Notes: generated by a model not told the origin, from the sequence alone. A stretch of 64,000 nt of DNA from Streptomyces sp. Ag109_O5-10 (GCF_900105755.1 NZ_FNTQ01000001.1:2728001-2792000); one strand, 5' to 3'; numbered from the stretch's first letter, positions 35,351-45,248 are shown. Translations and numbers: made by a program.

Positions 35351-37177
35351 ATGGACTCCCAGACCTCACAGTCATCCCAGGCATCACAGTCACCTCACAC
35401 GTTCCAGGTCGACCTGCGTGGTCTGGTGGACCTGCTCTCCCATCACCTCTACTCCAGCCCCAAGGTCTACCTCCGCGAGCTGCTGCAGAACGCCGTGGAC
35501 GCGATCACCGCGCGACGGGCCGAGCAGCCCGACGCCCCGGCGCGGGTGCGGCTGTACGCGGACGGAAGTTCGCTCCGGGTGGAGGACAGCGGCGTCGGGC
35601 TCACCGAGTCGGACGTGCACAGCCTGCTCGCCACGATCGGGCGCAGCTCCAAGCGGGGCGACGGTCTGCAGGAGGCCCGCTCCGACTTCCTGGGTCAGTT
35701 CGGCATCGGGCTGCTGGCCTGTTTCGTGGTCGCCGAGCGGATCCGGGTGGTCAGCCGCAGTGCCCGGACGCCGGACGCGCCGCCCGTGGAGTGGACGGCC
35801 CGCGACGACGGGTCGTACACCGTGCGGACGTTGGCGCCCGAGGCCCGGCCCGAGCCCGGTACCACCGTGTACCTGGTGGCGCGGGCGGGTGCCGCGGAGT
35901 GGCTGGACGAGCGGCGGGTGCTCGCGCTGGCTCGGGACTTCGGTTCGCTGCTGCCGTACGACGTCCGGGTGGGCGACGAGGCGGTCACCGACCTGCCGGC
36001 GCCCTGGGACCGGCCCTACCCCTCCCCCAGCACCCGCCGGGTGGCGCTGGCCCGGCACTGCCACGAGCTCTTCGGGTTCACGCCGTTGGACTCGATCGCG
36101 CTGGACGTGCCGCTGGCCGGGATCCGGGGGGTGGCGTACGTGCTGCCGTCGGCGGTGAGTCCGGCGCAGCGGGCCACGCACCGCGTGCACCTCAAGGGCA
36201 TGCTGCTCACCGAGCGGGCCGAACAGCTGCTGCCGGACTGGGCGTTCTTCGTGCGCTGCGTCCTGGACACGGACAGTCTGCGGCCGACCGCCTCGCGCGA
36301 GTCGCTGTACGAGGACGAGACGCTGGCGGCCGTACGGGAGGCGCTCGGCGAAAGGATTCGGTCCTGGCTGACCGGGCTTGCGGCGGGCGATCCGGAGCGG
36401 CTCTCCGCGTTCCTGTCCGTACACCACCTGGGGGTGAAGTCGCTGGCCCGGCACGACCCGGAGATGCTGCGGACAATGCTGCCGTGGCTCCCCTTCGAGA
36501 CCACCGACGGGCAGCTGTCCCTGGAGGAGTTCGCGCAGCGGCACCCGGTGGTGCACTTCACCCGGACGGTCGAGGAGTACCGGCAGGTCGCGCCGATCGC
36601 CTCCGCACAGGGCGTCGGGGTGATCAACGGCGGTTACACGTACGACAGCGAGCTGGTCGAGGCGCTGCCGTCGGTGCGGCCCGGGACCGTCGTCGCGGAG
36701 CTGGACGCGGACACCGTGACCGCGCATCTGGACGCGGTGGATCCGGCGGAGGAGCTGGCGGTGGCCGGGTTCCTGGGGGTGGCGCGGGCGAAGCTGGACC
36801 CACTGCAATGTGACATTGTACTGAGGGCCTTCCACCCCCTCTCGGTCCCCGCCCTCCACCTCGACGACCGCGCCGCCCGCCACGAACAGGCCCGGGCGGA
36901 GGCCGAGGAGCAGGCCGACGACCTGTGGGCGGGCATCCTGGGTTCGCTGCGCGGCAGCGCGCCCCGCGCCCGTCTGGTGCTCAACCACCTCAACCCGCTG
37001 GTGCGGCGGATCAGTGCCCTCAAGGACCCGGAGCTGATCGGCACCGCGACCGAGTCGCTCTACGGTCAGGCGCTGCTGATGGCCCAGCGCCCGCTGCGCC
37101 CGGCCGACTCGGCGCTGCTCAACCGCTCGTTCATCGGCCTCCTGGAGTGGGCCACTCATGGGGAAGACGATCGCTGA
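35351..37177 (+). CDS. HSP90-family chaperone (HtpG-like)
   Basis: A 608-residue protein with the GHKL ATPase of HSP90: VYLRELLQNAVDAITAR (N box), VEDSGVGLTESDVHSLLATIGRSSK, and FLGQFGIGLLACFVVAERI (lid glycines). A middle domain and a short helical C-terminus follow. It lacks the eukaryotic MEEVD end (it ends WATHGEDDR), and overall divergence from E. coli HtpG is evident. Its stop TGA shares a base with the ATG of the next gene (TGATG), so it is translationally coupled to the TPR protein. That suggests a dedicated chaperone/adaptor pair. No good ribosome binding site precedes the ATG. Confidence 0.88.
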   Translation: MDSQTSQSSQASQSPHTFQVDLRGLVDLLSHHLYSSPKVYLRELLQNAVDAITARRAEQPDAPARVRLYADGSSLRVEDSGVGLTESDVHSLLATIGRSSKRGDGLQEARSDFLGQFGIGLLACFVVAERIRVVSRSARTPDAPPVEWTARDDGSYTVRTLAPEARPEPGTTVYLVARAGAAEWLDERRVLALARDFGSLLPYDVRVGDEAVTDLPAPWDRPYPSPSTRRVALARHCHELFGFTPLDSIALDVPLAGIRGVAYVLPSAVSPAQRATHRVHLKGMLLTERAEQLLPDWAFFVRCVLDTDSLRPTASRESLYEDETLAAVREALGERIRSWLTGLAAGDPERLSAFLSVHHLGVKSLARHDPEMLRTMLPWLPFETTDGQLSLEEFAQRHPVVHFTRTVEEYRQVAPIASAQGVGVINGGYTYDSELVEALPSVRPGTVVAELDADTVTAHLDAVDPAEELAVAGFLGVARAKLDPLQCDIVLRAFHPLSVPALHLDDRAARHEQARAEAEEQADDLWAGILGSLRGSAPRARLVLNHLNPLVRRISALKDPELIGTATESLYGQALLMAQRPLRPADSALLNRSFIGLLEWATHGEDDR

Positions 37178-40083
37178 TGGAGATTGCTGACTTCGACTCG
37201 CTGCGCCGGGCGATGGCGGAGAACTCCGAGGAGCCGGAGGGGCCCGCCCGCAACGCGCGCGCGGAGCAGTTGCTGGCGGAGGCCGAGCGGCTGAACATCC
37301 CGCTCGCCGTGATCGAGGCGCTCGGGCACCAGCTGAAGGTCTACAACTACAGCTCCGAGAAGGACAAGATGTTCGTCCCGTTCGCGCGGCTGCTGCGGAT
37401 GTGGGACGAGCGGCCCGAGGACTTCGACGAGTACGAGGCGCATTCGCTGCACTGGGTCTTCAAGTGGATGACGGCCGGGATGCTCGACCAGCCGCACATC
37501 CCGCTCGCCTCGATCGAGAAGTGGCTGGGCGAGATGGAGCACCGCTACCGGCTGGCCGGGCACTCCGAGCGGGCCGTGCGCAGCGCGGAGTTCAGCGTCG
37601 CCGGGCACGTCGGTGACCTGCCGCGCGCGGAGCGGGCGTACGCGGCCTGGCTGGCGGCGGACCGGGACCGGATGGCCGACTGCCACGCGTGCGAGCTGCA
37701 CGGGCAGGGCGGCTGGCAGCTGAAGAACGGGCGGGACGAGGCGGCCCTGGAGCTGTGGGGGCCGGTGCTGGACGGCGAGTACAGCTGCGCCCACGAGCCG
37801 CACACGGTCCTGGCGTCCTCCTTGGTGCCGCTGCTGCGCCTCGGCCGCGTCGACGAGGCCCGCGCGCACCACCTGCGGGGTTTCCGCCTGGTGCGCCCCA
37901 TGGAGAGCATGCGGGGCGCCTACGCGGACCACGTCGAGTTCTGCGCGCTGACCGGCAACGAGGCGCGCGGTCTCGAGCTGCTGGCGGAACGTCCCGCCTA
38001 CTTCACGGACACCGGGCAGCCACGCAGCCGGATGGACTTCCTCGCCGTGGTGGCGCTGCTGATGGACCGGTTGACCGGGCTGGGGCTGGGCGGGCAGCGG
38101 GTGCCGGGGCCCGCCGGGCGGGCGTGGACCGCCGGGGAACTCGCCGGGCACGCGCGCGCGGAGGCCCTGGAGCTGGCCGCGCGGTTCGACGCCCGCAACG
38201 GCACCTCCTACGTCGGCGACCAGCTGCGCGAGCGGATGGCGCAGCGGCCGCTGGTGGACCGGCTGCCGCTGGGTGTGCGGGCGCCGCGGACGGCGCCCGC
38301 CGTGCCCTTGGCGCCGGTCGCCCCGGCGCCCGCGCCGGAGCCGTCGGAGCAGCCGTCGTTCCCCGCGCTCCTGGCCGAGGCGCGCCGGCTGTCGGACACG
38401 CTCCGGCCACACGCCCTGGAGGCCTGGGCGGCGGTGGCGCGGGCCGCCGAGGAGACCGAGGTGGACACGTACGTCCGCGCGGAGATCGCCGACCACACGG
38501 CGATGGGGCGCGGCCCCGAGGGGGTCGAGCTGTTCGAGCGGGCGGCGGAGCTGTACGCGGAAGCCGGCGACGAGGGCGAGGCGATCGCGGCACGCGCGCG
38601 TGCCGCCTACGTCCGCGCGCTGTCGGGGGAGCTGGACGAGGCGCTGGCCGCGATCGACGAGCCGTACGACCGGATCCTCGCCCTCTACGCGGACGACGCG
38701 ACCGGGGTACGGCAGACGGCGTCCGTGCTGATGAGCCGGGCGCGGATCCTGATGCGCCAGGTGCACGAGCGGTCCACGGGCGCCGGGGACGCCGAGCAGG
38801 CCGTACGGGAGCTGCTGGCGCTGGTCGGCGGGCGCGGCGGGTCCGACCTGCGGCTGGTGTCCCGGGCGGCCGAGGGGCGGGCGATGCTCGCCGAGCTGGC
38901 CGAGCACGCCGGGGACGGCGAGCGGGCGGGCGAGCTGTTCCGGCAGGCGACGGCGCAGTTCGTGGGCGCGGAGCTGCCGTGGTTCGCGGTCGAGTACGAG
39001 GTGCGGGTGGCCGGGCTCGCCCACGAGCAGGGCGACCTGGCCGAGGCGGAGCGGGCGCTGCGTGCGGCGCTGGAGCACGGCGGCCCGTACGTGGAGCCGG
39101 TCGGGCGGGCCCAGCTGCATCTCCAGCTCGCCGAGGTGGTCGGCGGCCGGGGCGCCGCCGAGGAGGCCGCCGAGCACGCCCTGGAGGCGGCGCACTGGGC
39201 CGACGAGGCCGGGCAGAGCGGCACGCTGGGCGCCTGGGCCCGGCACCAGCTGGGCGGCTTCCTGCTGCGGCAGGGGCGGTTCGCGGAGGCCGCGGAGGTG
39301 CTGGAGTCGGCGCTGGCCGACCTGAGCGCCGAGACGCACGGTGACGGTGCGGTCGTGCAGACCCAGTGGTGGCTCGGGGACTGTCTGAGCGAGCTCGGCG
39401 AGCACCACGCGGCGGCCGAACGGCGGCTGCAGGCGGCCGAGATCGCCCGGCACTGGCCCGAGCAGCACGACCACGCCACCCTCGCCCACCTGGCCGCCGA
39501 GTCACTGGGCAACGCGGGGCTGCCGGCGGAGGCGGACCGGGCGTACACGCGGGCGGGTGAGTTGTGGCGGTCGATGGGCAACGTGCACTTCCTGGTGCGT
39601 TCGCTGCGGGCCCGGGCCTGGCTGGCGCTGCGGACGGAGGCGGGTGCCGAGGGCGCGCGGCGGCTGATGGCGGAGGCGGTCCGGGAGTGCGAGGCGGCGC
39701 TGGAGACGGCCGGGGACCCGGCCGCCGTGGAGCGGCTCGGCGGTGAACTCGGTCACACCCACCGCCAGTTCGGCGACCTGCTGGCCCGTTCGGTACCGGA
39801 GGACGCGGACGACCCGGCGATCCAGGAGGCGTTCGAGGCGGCGCTCGCGCAGATGACGGCGGCGATCTCGGTGTTCGCCGGGCTCGGCGGGGACGGGCTG
39901 CACAGCCGTACGGCCGCGGAACTCGCCGCGGGCTGGCTGGAGGCCGACCTCAGCAGGCCGGCCGCGGCGACCGCACGCGCGCGTGCGGTGCTGGACGCCT
40001 ACGAGGGTGCCGACCCGGCCGACGAGACGGTCCGGGCCCGGCGGGCGGAGGCCCGGCAGCTGCTGGAGCCCACGGAGGAGTGA
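37177..40083 (+). CDS. Large TPR-repeat protein coupled to HSP90
   Basis: A 968-residue, largely helical protein rich in Ala, Glu and Leu. Its 34-residue-like repeats are recognisable from about residue 150 on, e.g. AEFSVAGHVGDLPRAERAYAAWL, HHLRGFRLV, and later LRAALEHGGPYVEPVGRAQLHLQLAEVVGGRGAAEEAAEHALEAA. A Pro/Ala linker (about 370-390) divides two helical halves. No enzymatic motif, signal peptide or membrane segment was found. The ATG overlaps the HSP90 stop (TGATG). A client-recognition or co-chaperone role is inferred only from coupling. Confidence 0.8.
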   Translation: MEIADFDSLRRAMAENSEEPEGPARNARAEQLLAEAERLNIPLAVIEALGHQLKVYNYSSEKDKMFVPFARLLRMWDERPEDFDEYEAHSLHWVFKWMTAGMLDQPHIPLASIEKWLGEMEHRYRLAGHSERAVRSAEFSVAGHVGDLPRAERAYAAWLAADRDRMADCHACELHGQGGWQLKNGRDEAALELWGPVLDGEYSCAHEPHTVLASSLVPLLRLGRVDEARAHHLRGFRLVRPMESMRGAYADHVEFCALTGNEARGLELLAERPAYFTDTGQPRSRMDFLAVVALLMDRLTGLGLGGQRVPGPAGRAWTAGELAGHARAEALELAARFDARNGTSYVGDQLRERMAQRPLVDRLPLGVRAPRTAPAVPLAPVAPAPAPEPSEQPSFPALLAEARRLSDTLRPHALEAWAAVARAAEETEVDTYVRAEIADHTAMGRGPEGVELFERAAELYAEAGDEGEAIAARARAAYVRALSGELDEALAAIDEPYDRILALYADDATGVRQTASVLMSRARILMRQVHERSTGAGDAEQAVRELLALVGGRGGSDLRLVSRAAEGRAMLAELAEHAGDGERAGELFRQATAQFVGAELPWFAVEYEVRVAGLAHEQGDLAEAERALRAALEHGGPYVEPVGRAQLHLQLAEVVGGRGAAEEAAEHALEAAHWADEAGQSGTLGAWARHQLGGFLLRQGRFAEAAEVLESALADLSAETHGDGAVVQTQWWLGDCLSELGEHHAAAERRLQAAEIARHWPEQHDHATLAHLAAESLGNAGLPAEADRAYTRAGELWRSMGNVHFLVRSLRARAWLALRTEAGAEGARRLMAEAVRECEAALETAGDPAAVERLGGELGHTHRQFGDLLARSVPEDADDPAIQEAFEAALAQMTAAISVFAGLGGDGLHSRTAAELAAGWLEADLSRPAAATARARAVLDAYEGADPADETVRARRAEARQLLEPTEE

Positions 40084-40102
40084 CGGTGGGCGGGAGAGGG
40101 GC

Positions 40103-41779
40103 TCACTCGACGCCGATGAGGAGCGGGGCCCCCTGCCGGCCGCCCCGGTAGACCACCGTGTCGACGGCGAGGTAGGACTCGCGCACGCGTGCCTCCAGGC
40201 GGTCGGCGACGCCGTCGGGGGCCTCGTCGCCGAGGACGAGGGTGACCAGCTCGCCGCCGGCCTGCAGCATGCGGTCCAGGACGGTCTCGGCGGTGGCCGT
40301 CACGTCGGAGCCGATCACCGCCACGTCCCCGTCTATCAGCCCCAGGACGTCCCCGGCCTGGCAGATGCCGGCCATGGTCCAGGACTGGCGCTCCGCGAAC
40401 ACGACCTCGGCGTAGCGGGTGGCGCCGGCCGCCGAGGTCATCTGGACGACGTCCTCGTCGAAGCGGCGGTCCGGCTGGTGCACCGCGAGCGCGGAGATGC
40501 CCTGGACCGCCGAGCGGGTCGGGATGAGGGCGACCCGGATGCCCTCCGCGCGGACCTGTTCGGCCGCGGCGGCCGCGGTGTGCCGCAGGTCGGCGTCGTT
40601 GGGGAGCAGCACCACCTCGCGCGCGTTGGCGCGGCGCACGGCGGCCACCAGTTCCCCGCTGGCGGGCAGTTCCCCCGGGCGTGCGAGCACGGTGGTCGCG
40701 CCGGCCTCGGTGTACAGCCCCGCCAGCCCTTCCCCCGGCACGACGGCCACCACGGCCCGCTGCACCCGCTCGCGCGGCGGCCGCGCCCCGCCGGTGTGCA
40801 CGTCCCCGGCGCCGAAGTGCGTGATCCGGATCCGGTACGGGCGCCCGGCCTCCACGCCCGCCTCCACGGCGGCGCCGGCGTCGTCGACGTGCACATGGAC
40901 GTTCCACAGGCCGTCGCCGCCGACCATCACCAGGGAGTCGCCGAGGGCGTCGAGCCGGGTCCGCAGCCGGTCCACGGCGGCGTCCTCGGCCTCCAGGAGG
41001 TAGACGACCTCGAACGCGGGCCCGCCCACGCGTTCCGCGCAGCTCTCGGCCTGGGCGCCGGAGACGGGGTCCACGCGCGCGTGGACGCCGGGGCCCGCCA
41101 CGCGCGCGGGCGGTTCGAAAGCCGCCGGTGTCTCCCCCGTGAACGCCTCCAGCAGTGCCCCGAGCACCGCGACCAGCCCACGGCCGCCCGCGTCCACCAC
41201 CCCGGCCCGCTCCAGTGCGGCCAGTTGTCCCGGCGTCGCCGCGAGTGCCTTGCACGCGCCTTCGTAGGCGGCCCGCGCGACCGCCCCGCAGTCGCCCTCG
41301 GCCGTGTCGGCGGCGTCGGCGGCGGCCGCCGCGACCGACAGCACCGTGCCCTCCACCGGGTGCGCGACGGCCCGGCGGGCGGCGTCGGCGGCGTGCCGCA
41401 GGGCGAGCCGCAGCCGGTCCGCGCCGGTGTGAGTCGCCTCACCCTCGGTGAGGACGTGGGCCATGCCACGCAGCAACTGCGCCAGGATCGTGCCGGAGTT
41501 GCCGCGCGCGCCTATGAGGGCGCCGTGCGCCATCGCGCGGACGGCGTCGGCCAGGGTCGGCATCTCCTCGCCCAGCTCGTAGCCCGCGAAGACGGCCTCC
41601 ACGGCCCCCGCGGCCGACTCGACCGTCAGATACAGGTTCGTGCCGGTGTCACCGTCGGCCACCGGGTAGACATTGATCGCGTCGATCTCCTCGCGCGCCC
41701 GCCCGAGCGCCCCGAGCGACAGTCCGCACCAGGTGCGTACCGCGAGAGCATCGAAGAATGTCTGCGGCACCTGCGCCAC
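40103..41779 (-). CDS. DAK2-domain fatty-acid-kinase-like protein
   Basis: A 558-residue protein of the FakA/YloV group. The N-terminal DAK2 (Dak-L) domain has INVYPVADGDTGTNLYLTV (Mg-ADP aspartates) and IGARGNSGTILAQLLRG. The C-terminal FakA domains follow (LIDGDVAVIGSDVTATAETVLDRML at the end). In Firmicutes, FakA with FakB phosphorylates fatty acids; no fakB is seen here. GTG at 41779 with GGAGG six bases upstream. In many actinobacteria this gene neighbours recG and rpmB, so the HSP90/TPR pair looks inserted between them (from memory). Confidence 0.88.
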   Translation of the reverse strand: MAQVPQTFFDALAVRTWCGLSLGALGRAREEIDAINVYPVADGDTGTNLYLTVESAAGAVEAVFAGYELGEEMPTLADAVRAMAHGALIGARGNSGTILAQLLRGMAHVLTEGEATHTGADRLRLALRHAADAARRAVAHPVEGTVLSVAAAAADAADTAEGDCGAVARAAYEGACKALAATPGQLAALERAGVVDAGGRGLVAVLGALLEAFTGETPAAFEPPARVAGPGVHARVDPVSGAQAESCAERVGGPAFEVVYLLEAEDAAVDRLRTRLDALGDSLVMVGGDGLWNVHVHVDDAGAAVEAGVEAGRPYRIRITHFGAGDVHTGGARPPRERVQRAVVAVVPGEGLAGLYTEAGATTVLARPGELPASGELVAAVRRANAREVVLLPNDADLRHTAAAAAEQVRAEGIRVALIPTRSAVQGISALAVHQPDRRFDEDVVQMTSAAGATRYAEVVFAERQSWTMAGICQAGDVLGLIDGDVAVIGSDVTATAETVLDRMLQAGGELVTLVLGDEAPDGVADRLEARVRESYLAVDTVVYRGGRQGAPLLIGVE

Positions 41780-41982
41780 CTGCGCCTCCTTGAGCCGGCC
41801 GAACGTGGACGCAGCGTAGACCCCGGAAGGGTGTCCGCCGGAAGAGGGCCGGGGGCGGGCCCCTGAGCTGCCATGCTAGTTTCGTCTAACGGACGCAGCC
41901 GTTGTATGCTGCTCCGGTTGCCCGATCCGATCGGGCCATTCCCTGGCAACGCCACTCAAGATCTCTGGATCCCAAGGATCTC

Positions 41983-42002
41983 GATCCCGGCATGCCGGGA
42001 TC
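41983..42002. promoter_or_regulatory. 20-bp perfect palindrome in the rpmB leader
   Basis: GATCCCGGCATGCCGGGATC reads the same on both strands and lies 36 bases before the rpmB start. It follows further GATCC-rich sequence, and an AACGG/CCGTT pair with TATGCT (possible -10) lies near 41890-41912. It could be an operator or an mRNA hairpin controlling L28 synthesis. Confidence 0.55.
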
Positions 42003-42038
42003 CAACCGTAAGTGCATCTGAAGTCTTTGGAGTGACCC

Positions 42039-42224
42039 GTGGCTGCCAACTGCGACGTCTGCGGCAAGGGGCCGGGCTTCGGCAACAACATCTCGCACTC
42101 GCACCGCCGTACGTCCCGTCGCTGGAACCCCAACATCCAGCGTGTGCGTACCGTGGTCGGCGGGACGCCGAAGCGCGTGAACGCTTGCACCTCGTGCATC
42201 AAGGCCGGCAAGGTCACGCGCTGA
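42039..42224 (+). CDS. rpmB: 50S ribosomal protein bL28 (zinc-binding form)
   Basis: A 61-residue protein, [34 protein letters not shown], ending [13 protein letters not shown]. Both CxxC pairs are intact, so this is the zinc-binding (C+) form; streptomycetes often also carry a Zur-regulated zinc-free paralogue elsewhere. GTG start with GGAG upstream. An excellent intrinsic terminator follows at 42269. Confidence 0.97.
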   Translation: MAANCDVCGKGPGFGNNISHSHRRTSRRWNPNIQRVRTVVGGTPKRVNACTSCIKAGKVTR

Positions 42225-42268
42225 CGCACTGTCGCTGAGCGCGCGGCCACCGCTGGTTCGCTGCACAG

Positions 42269-42300
42269 AGCCGGTCCACCTCCGGGTGGGCCGGCTTTTT
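42269..42300 (+). terminator. Intrinsic terminator of rpmB
   Basis: AGCCGG-T-CCACC pairs with GGTGG-G-CCGGCT around a TCCG tetraloop and is followed by TTTTT. It is the most canonical terminator in the window. Confidence 0.92.
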
Positions 42301-42345
42301 GCCGTGCCCTGCCGGGCCCGGCACCGGTCCTGGCAAGCTGATCCC

Positions 42346-43010
42346 CTGCGCTTCGGCATCCCGGGGCCCCTGGACGTACGCACCGGTGACGGCACCCCTC
42401 TCGACCCCGGCGGCCCCCGCCCCCGCGCGCTGCTCACCCTGCTGCTCCTGGAGGCCGGCCGGTCGGTCTCCGCCCAGCGCCTCACCGACGGCCTGTACGG
42501 CGCGTCGCCGCCCGCCGGGGCCGCCGACGCGCTCCAGTCACAGATCTCGCGGCTGCGCCGTCGGCCGGCCCGCACGCGGAGGTCGAGGCCACCGCGACCG
42601 GGGTACCGGGTCGCGGTCGCCCCCGACACCGTGGACGCACACCAGTTCGAAGCCTGGTCCGCGGCCGGGCGGGCCGCCCTCGCCGCCGGCGACCACCTGG
42701 CCGCCGCGGCCCGGCTCCGCGAGGCCCTCGCCCTGTGGCGTTGCCCCGCGCTGCCCGACCTCCCGGACGCCGAGGCCGAGACGGCGCGCCTCGAAGACCT
42801 GCGGCTGGCCGCCGTACAGGACCGGGTCGAGGCGGACCTGGCGCTCGGCGGCGGCGCGGAACCGGTGCCGGAGCTGCGGGCGCTGCCGACCGGCCGGCCG
42901 CTGAGCGAGCGGCTGTACGGGCAGCCGATGCGGGCCCTGCACGCGGCCGGGCGGCCCGCCGAGGCCCTCACCGTGTACGAGGAGGCCCACCGAGGAGGCG
43001 GCCACCGACA
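42346..43010 (+). pseudogene. Decayed SARP-family regulator
   Basis: The translation contains the SARP winged-helix start (LRFGIPGPLDVRTGDG, then RALLTLLLLEAGRSVSAQRLTDGLYG and ALQSQISRLRRR). It then has the bacterial activation domain (WSAAGRAALAAGDHLAAAARLREAL, RLEDLRLAAVQDRVEADLALGGG, ERLYGQPMRALHAAGRPAEALTVYEEA). The expected start codon is CTG. The segment after SRLRRR is out of frame for about 13 codons (PHAEVEATATG is found in another frame) and then returns. The 3' end degenerates and is cut short by thiD. No ribosome binding site is seen. This is a remnant of a pathway-type activator. Confidence 0.75.
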
Positions 43011-43826
43011 TCAGGCTGCGGGAGTACCCGGCCCCGCCGGCGTCCTGAGGGCCCAGCCGTGGTCCACGGGCCCGATCCCGGCGCCGAGCGCGAACCCGGC
43101 CGCGATCGCCCCGGTGACGTACTCCTTGGCCGCCGTCACCGCCTCCGGCACGGACCGCCCCTTCGCGAGCTGCGACGCGATCGCGGACGCGAGGGTGCAG
43201 CCCGTGCCGTGGGTGTGCCGGTTGTCGTACCGGGGGGCGCGCAGCAGGAGTTCGTCGGTGCCGTCGGTGAGCAGGTCGACGGCCTCGCCGGGCAGGTGGC
43301 CGCCCTTGATCAGCACCCAGGTCGGGCCGTACGCCAGCACGGCCGCCGCGGCCCGGCGCAGATCGGCCTCCGACTCGACGCGCACGCCGGTGAGTTGGGC
43401 CACCTCGTCGAGGTTGGGGGTGGCGACGGTGGCCAGCGGGAGGAGCGAGGTGCGGACCGAGTCCAGGGCGGAGGCGGCGAGCAGCGGGTCGCCGTGCTTG
43501 GAGACGCCGACCGGGTCGACGACCACGGGCGCGTCGGTCCCGGCGAGCAACTCGGCTACCGCCTCGACGAGTTCGGCGGAGGCGAGCATCCCGGTCTTCA
43601 CCGCGTCGACCCCGATGTCGTCCACCACGCTCCGGTACTGGGCCCGGACGGCCTCGACCGGCAGTTCCCAAGCACCCTGCACACCCACGGAGTTCTGCGC
43701 GGTGACCGCGGTGATCACGCTCATCCCGTGCACGCCCAGCGCGAGCATGGTCTTCAGGTCGGCCTGGATCCCGGCCCCGCCGCCGGAGTCGGAGCCCGCG
43801 ACCGTCAGCACGCGTGGCAGGCTCAT
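43011..43826 (-). CDS. thiD: Hydroxymethylpyrimidine (phosphate) kinase ThiD
   Basis: A 271-residue ribokinase-fold enzyme of thiamine synthesis. [27 protein letters not shown] is the classic start, [10 protein letters not shown] lies mid-protein, and the C-terminal anion-hole motif is [15 protein letters not shown]. It phosphorylates HMP and HMP-P. The ATG overlaps the thiL stop (ATGA), so the two are translationally coupled in one thiamine operon. Confidence 0.95.
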   Translation of the reverse strand: MSLPRVLTVAGSDSGGGAGIQADLKTMLALGVHGMSVITAVTAQNSVGVQGAWELPVEAVRAQYRSVVDDIGVDAVKTGMLASAELVEAVAELLAGTDAPVVVDPVGVSKHGDPLLAASALDSVRTSLLPLATVATPNLDEVAQLTGVRVESEADLRRAAAAVLAYGPTWVLIKGGHLPGEAVDLLTDGTDELLLRAPRYDNRHTHGTGCTLASAIASQLAKGRSVPEAVTAAKEYVTGAIAAGFALGAGIGPVDHGWALRTPAGPGTPAA

Positions 43827-44788
43827 GACTCGATGTCCCCGAAGTGGTCCCAGCCGCCCTTGCTGGTCCAGGGCGCTCCGTCGACGGTCACCTGGGGCAG
43901 CGCGGACGGGTTGAGGACCTCGCCGATGACCTTCCAGCGGGCGGGCAGCTTCACGTCCGGCGGGAAGGTCGCCACGATCGCGTGGTCCTCACCGCCGGTG
44001 AGCACCCACTGGATGGGGTCGACGCCGACGGCCTGGCCGATGTCGTTCATCTGGGTCGGGATGTCGATCGCGCCGGAGCGGATGTCGATCCGCACCTTGC
44101 TGGCCTCGGCGATGTGCCCGAGGTCGGCGATCAGCCCGTCGCTCACGTCGCACATCGCGGTCGCGCCGAGCGCGGCGGCGGCCGGGCCCGCGTGGTACGG
44201 CGGCTCGGGGCGGCGGTGCGCCTCCACGAACGCCCGCGGCGAGCGGAAGCCGCGGGAGAGCACCGCGTAGCCGGCCGCGGACCAGCCCAGCCAGCCCGTG
44301 ACGGCGATCAGGTCGCCGGGCTGGGCGCCGGCCCGGGTGACCGGCTCCTGGTTGCGCAGGTCGCCGAGCGCGGTGATGGACACCATGATCGTGTCGCCGC
44401 GGACCACGTCGCCGCCGACCACCGAGGCGCCGGCCACCTGGCACTCGTCCCGGATGCCGTCCATCAGCTCGCTGGGCCAGGTCACCGGGAGTTCGGCGGG
44501 CACGACCAGGCCGAGCAGCAGGGCGGTCGGCACGGCGCCCATGGCCGCGATGTCCGCGAGGTTCTGCGCGGCCGCCTTGCGGCCCACGTCGTAGGCCGTG
44601 GACCAGTCGCGGCGGAAGTGCCGGCCCTCCAGCAGGATGTCGGTGCTCGCCACCACCCGGCGGTCGGGCGCGGCGACCACCGCGGCGTCGTCGCCGGGAC
44701 CGACCCGGACCGCCGGAGTGGTGGTGAGACGGGAGGTGAGCTCCCTGATGAGCCCGAACTCCCCCAGCTCACCAACAGTGCCCTTCAT
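43823..44788 (-). CDS. thiL: Thiamine-monophosphate kinase ThiL
   Basis: A 321-residue ATP-binding enzyme that makes thiamine diphosphate. It has [32 protein letters not shown] (Mg/ATP aspartates), then [23 protein letters not shown] and [21 protein letters not shown] at 44788 with GAAAGG six bases upstream; upstream sequence in frame is not homologous. It is the first gene of thiL-thiD, divergent from the AsnC-domain gene. Confidence 0.95.
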   Translation of the reverse strand: MKGTVGELGEFGLIRELTSRLTTTPAVRVGPGDDAAVVAAPDRRVVASTDILLEGRHFRRDWSTAYDVGRKAAAQNLADIAAMGAVPTALLLGLVVPAELPVTWPSELMDGIRDECQVAGASVVGGDVVRGDTIMVSITALGDLRNQEPVTRAGAQPGDLIAVTGWLGWSAAGYAVLSRGFRSPRAFVEAHRRPEPPYHAGPAAAALGATAMCDVSDGLIADLGHIAEASKVRIDIRSGAIDIPTQMNDIGQAVGVDPIQWVLTGGEDHAIVATFPPDVKLPARWKVIGEVLNPSALPQVTVDGAPWTSKGGWDHFGDIES

Positions 44789-44994
44789 TGCCCTTTCGCC
44801 CCTTCTCTGCCTTGCCGTGCCCGCTCGCGCGTCACCGTCGTCCTGGATACGGTCGAGGTGACCGTCAACATCTGTCCTGCCTGCACCCCGGCGCGCAAGC
44901 CCCTGTCCGCGCGGGTCTCCCCTCGGTGAGCGGCGACGCGATACCGTGGCGTTCCTTTTCCCCACATGATCCTCGTGGCCGCCCTGGAGGTTCC

Positions 44995-45228
44995 GTGGTA
45001 CAGGCGTACATCCTGATCCAGACGGAGGTCGGCAAAGCGTCGACCGTCGCCGAGATCATCAGCAAGATCCCCGGAGTCATCCAGGCCGAGGATGTGACAG
45101 GACCGTACGACGTCATCGTGCGCGCGCAAGCGGAGACCGTCGACGAACTCGGCCGGCTGGTGGTCGCGAGAGTCCAGCAAGTGGACGGCATCACGCGCAC
45201 CCTGACCTGCCCGGTGGTCCATCTGTAG
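44995..45228 (+). CDS. Stand-alone Lrp/AsnC effector (RAM) domain
   Basis: A 77-residue protein: MVQAYILIQTEVGKASTVAEIISKIPGVIQAEDVTGPYDVIVRAQ... It equals only the C-terminal ligand-binding domain of Lrp/AsnC regulators; no HTH is present. It probably forms dimers or octamers that sense amino acids, or modulates full-length Lrp proteins (inference). GTG at 44995 with GGAGG four bases before. It is followed 20 bases later by the DUF3515 gene. Confidence 0.92.
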   Translation: MVQAYILIQTEVGKASTVAEIISKIPGVIQAEDVTGPYDVIVRAQAETVDELGRLVVARVQQVDGITRTLTCPVVHL

Positions 45229-45248
45229 CCCCCGTCTACCCTTGGCCG

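Noticed and set aside
37156..39489. 777-codon frame antisense to the TPR gene
   Set aside because: Leu/Arg/Pro/His-biased shadow; the sense frame has TPR-like helices and is coupled to the HSP90 gene.
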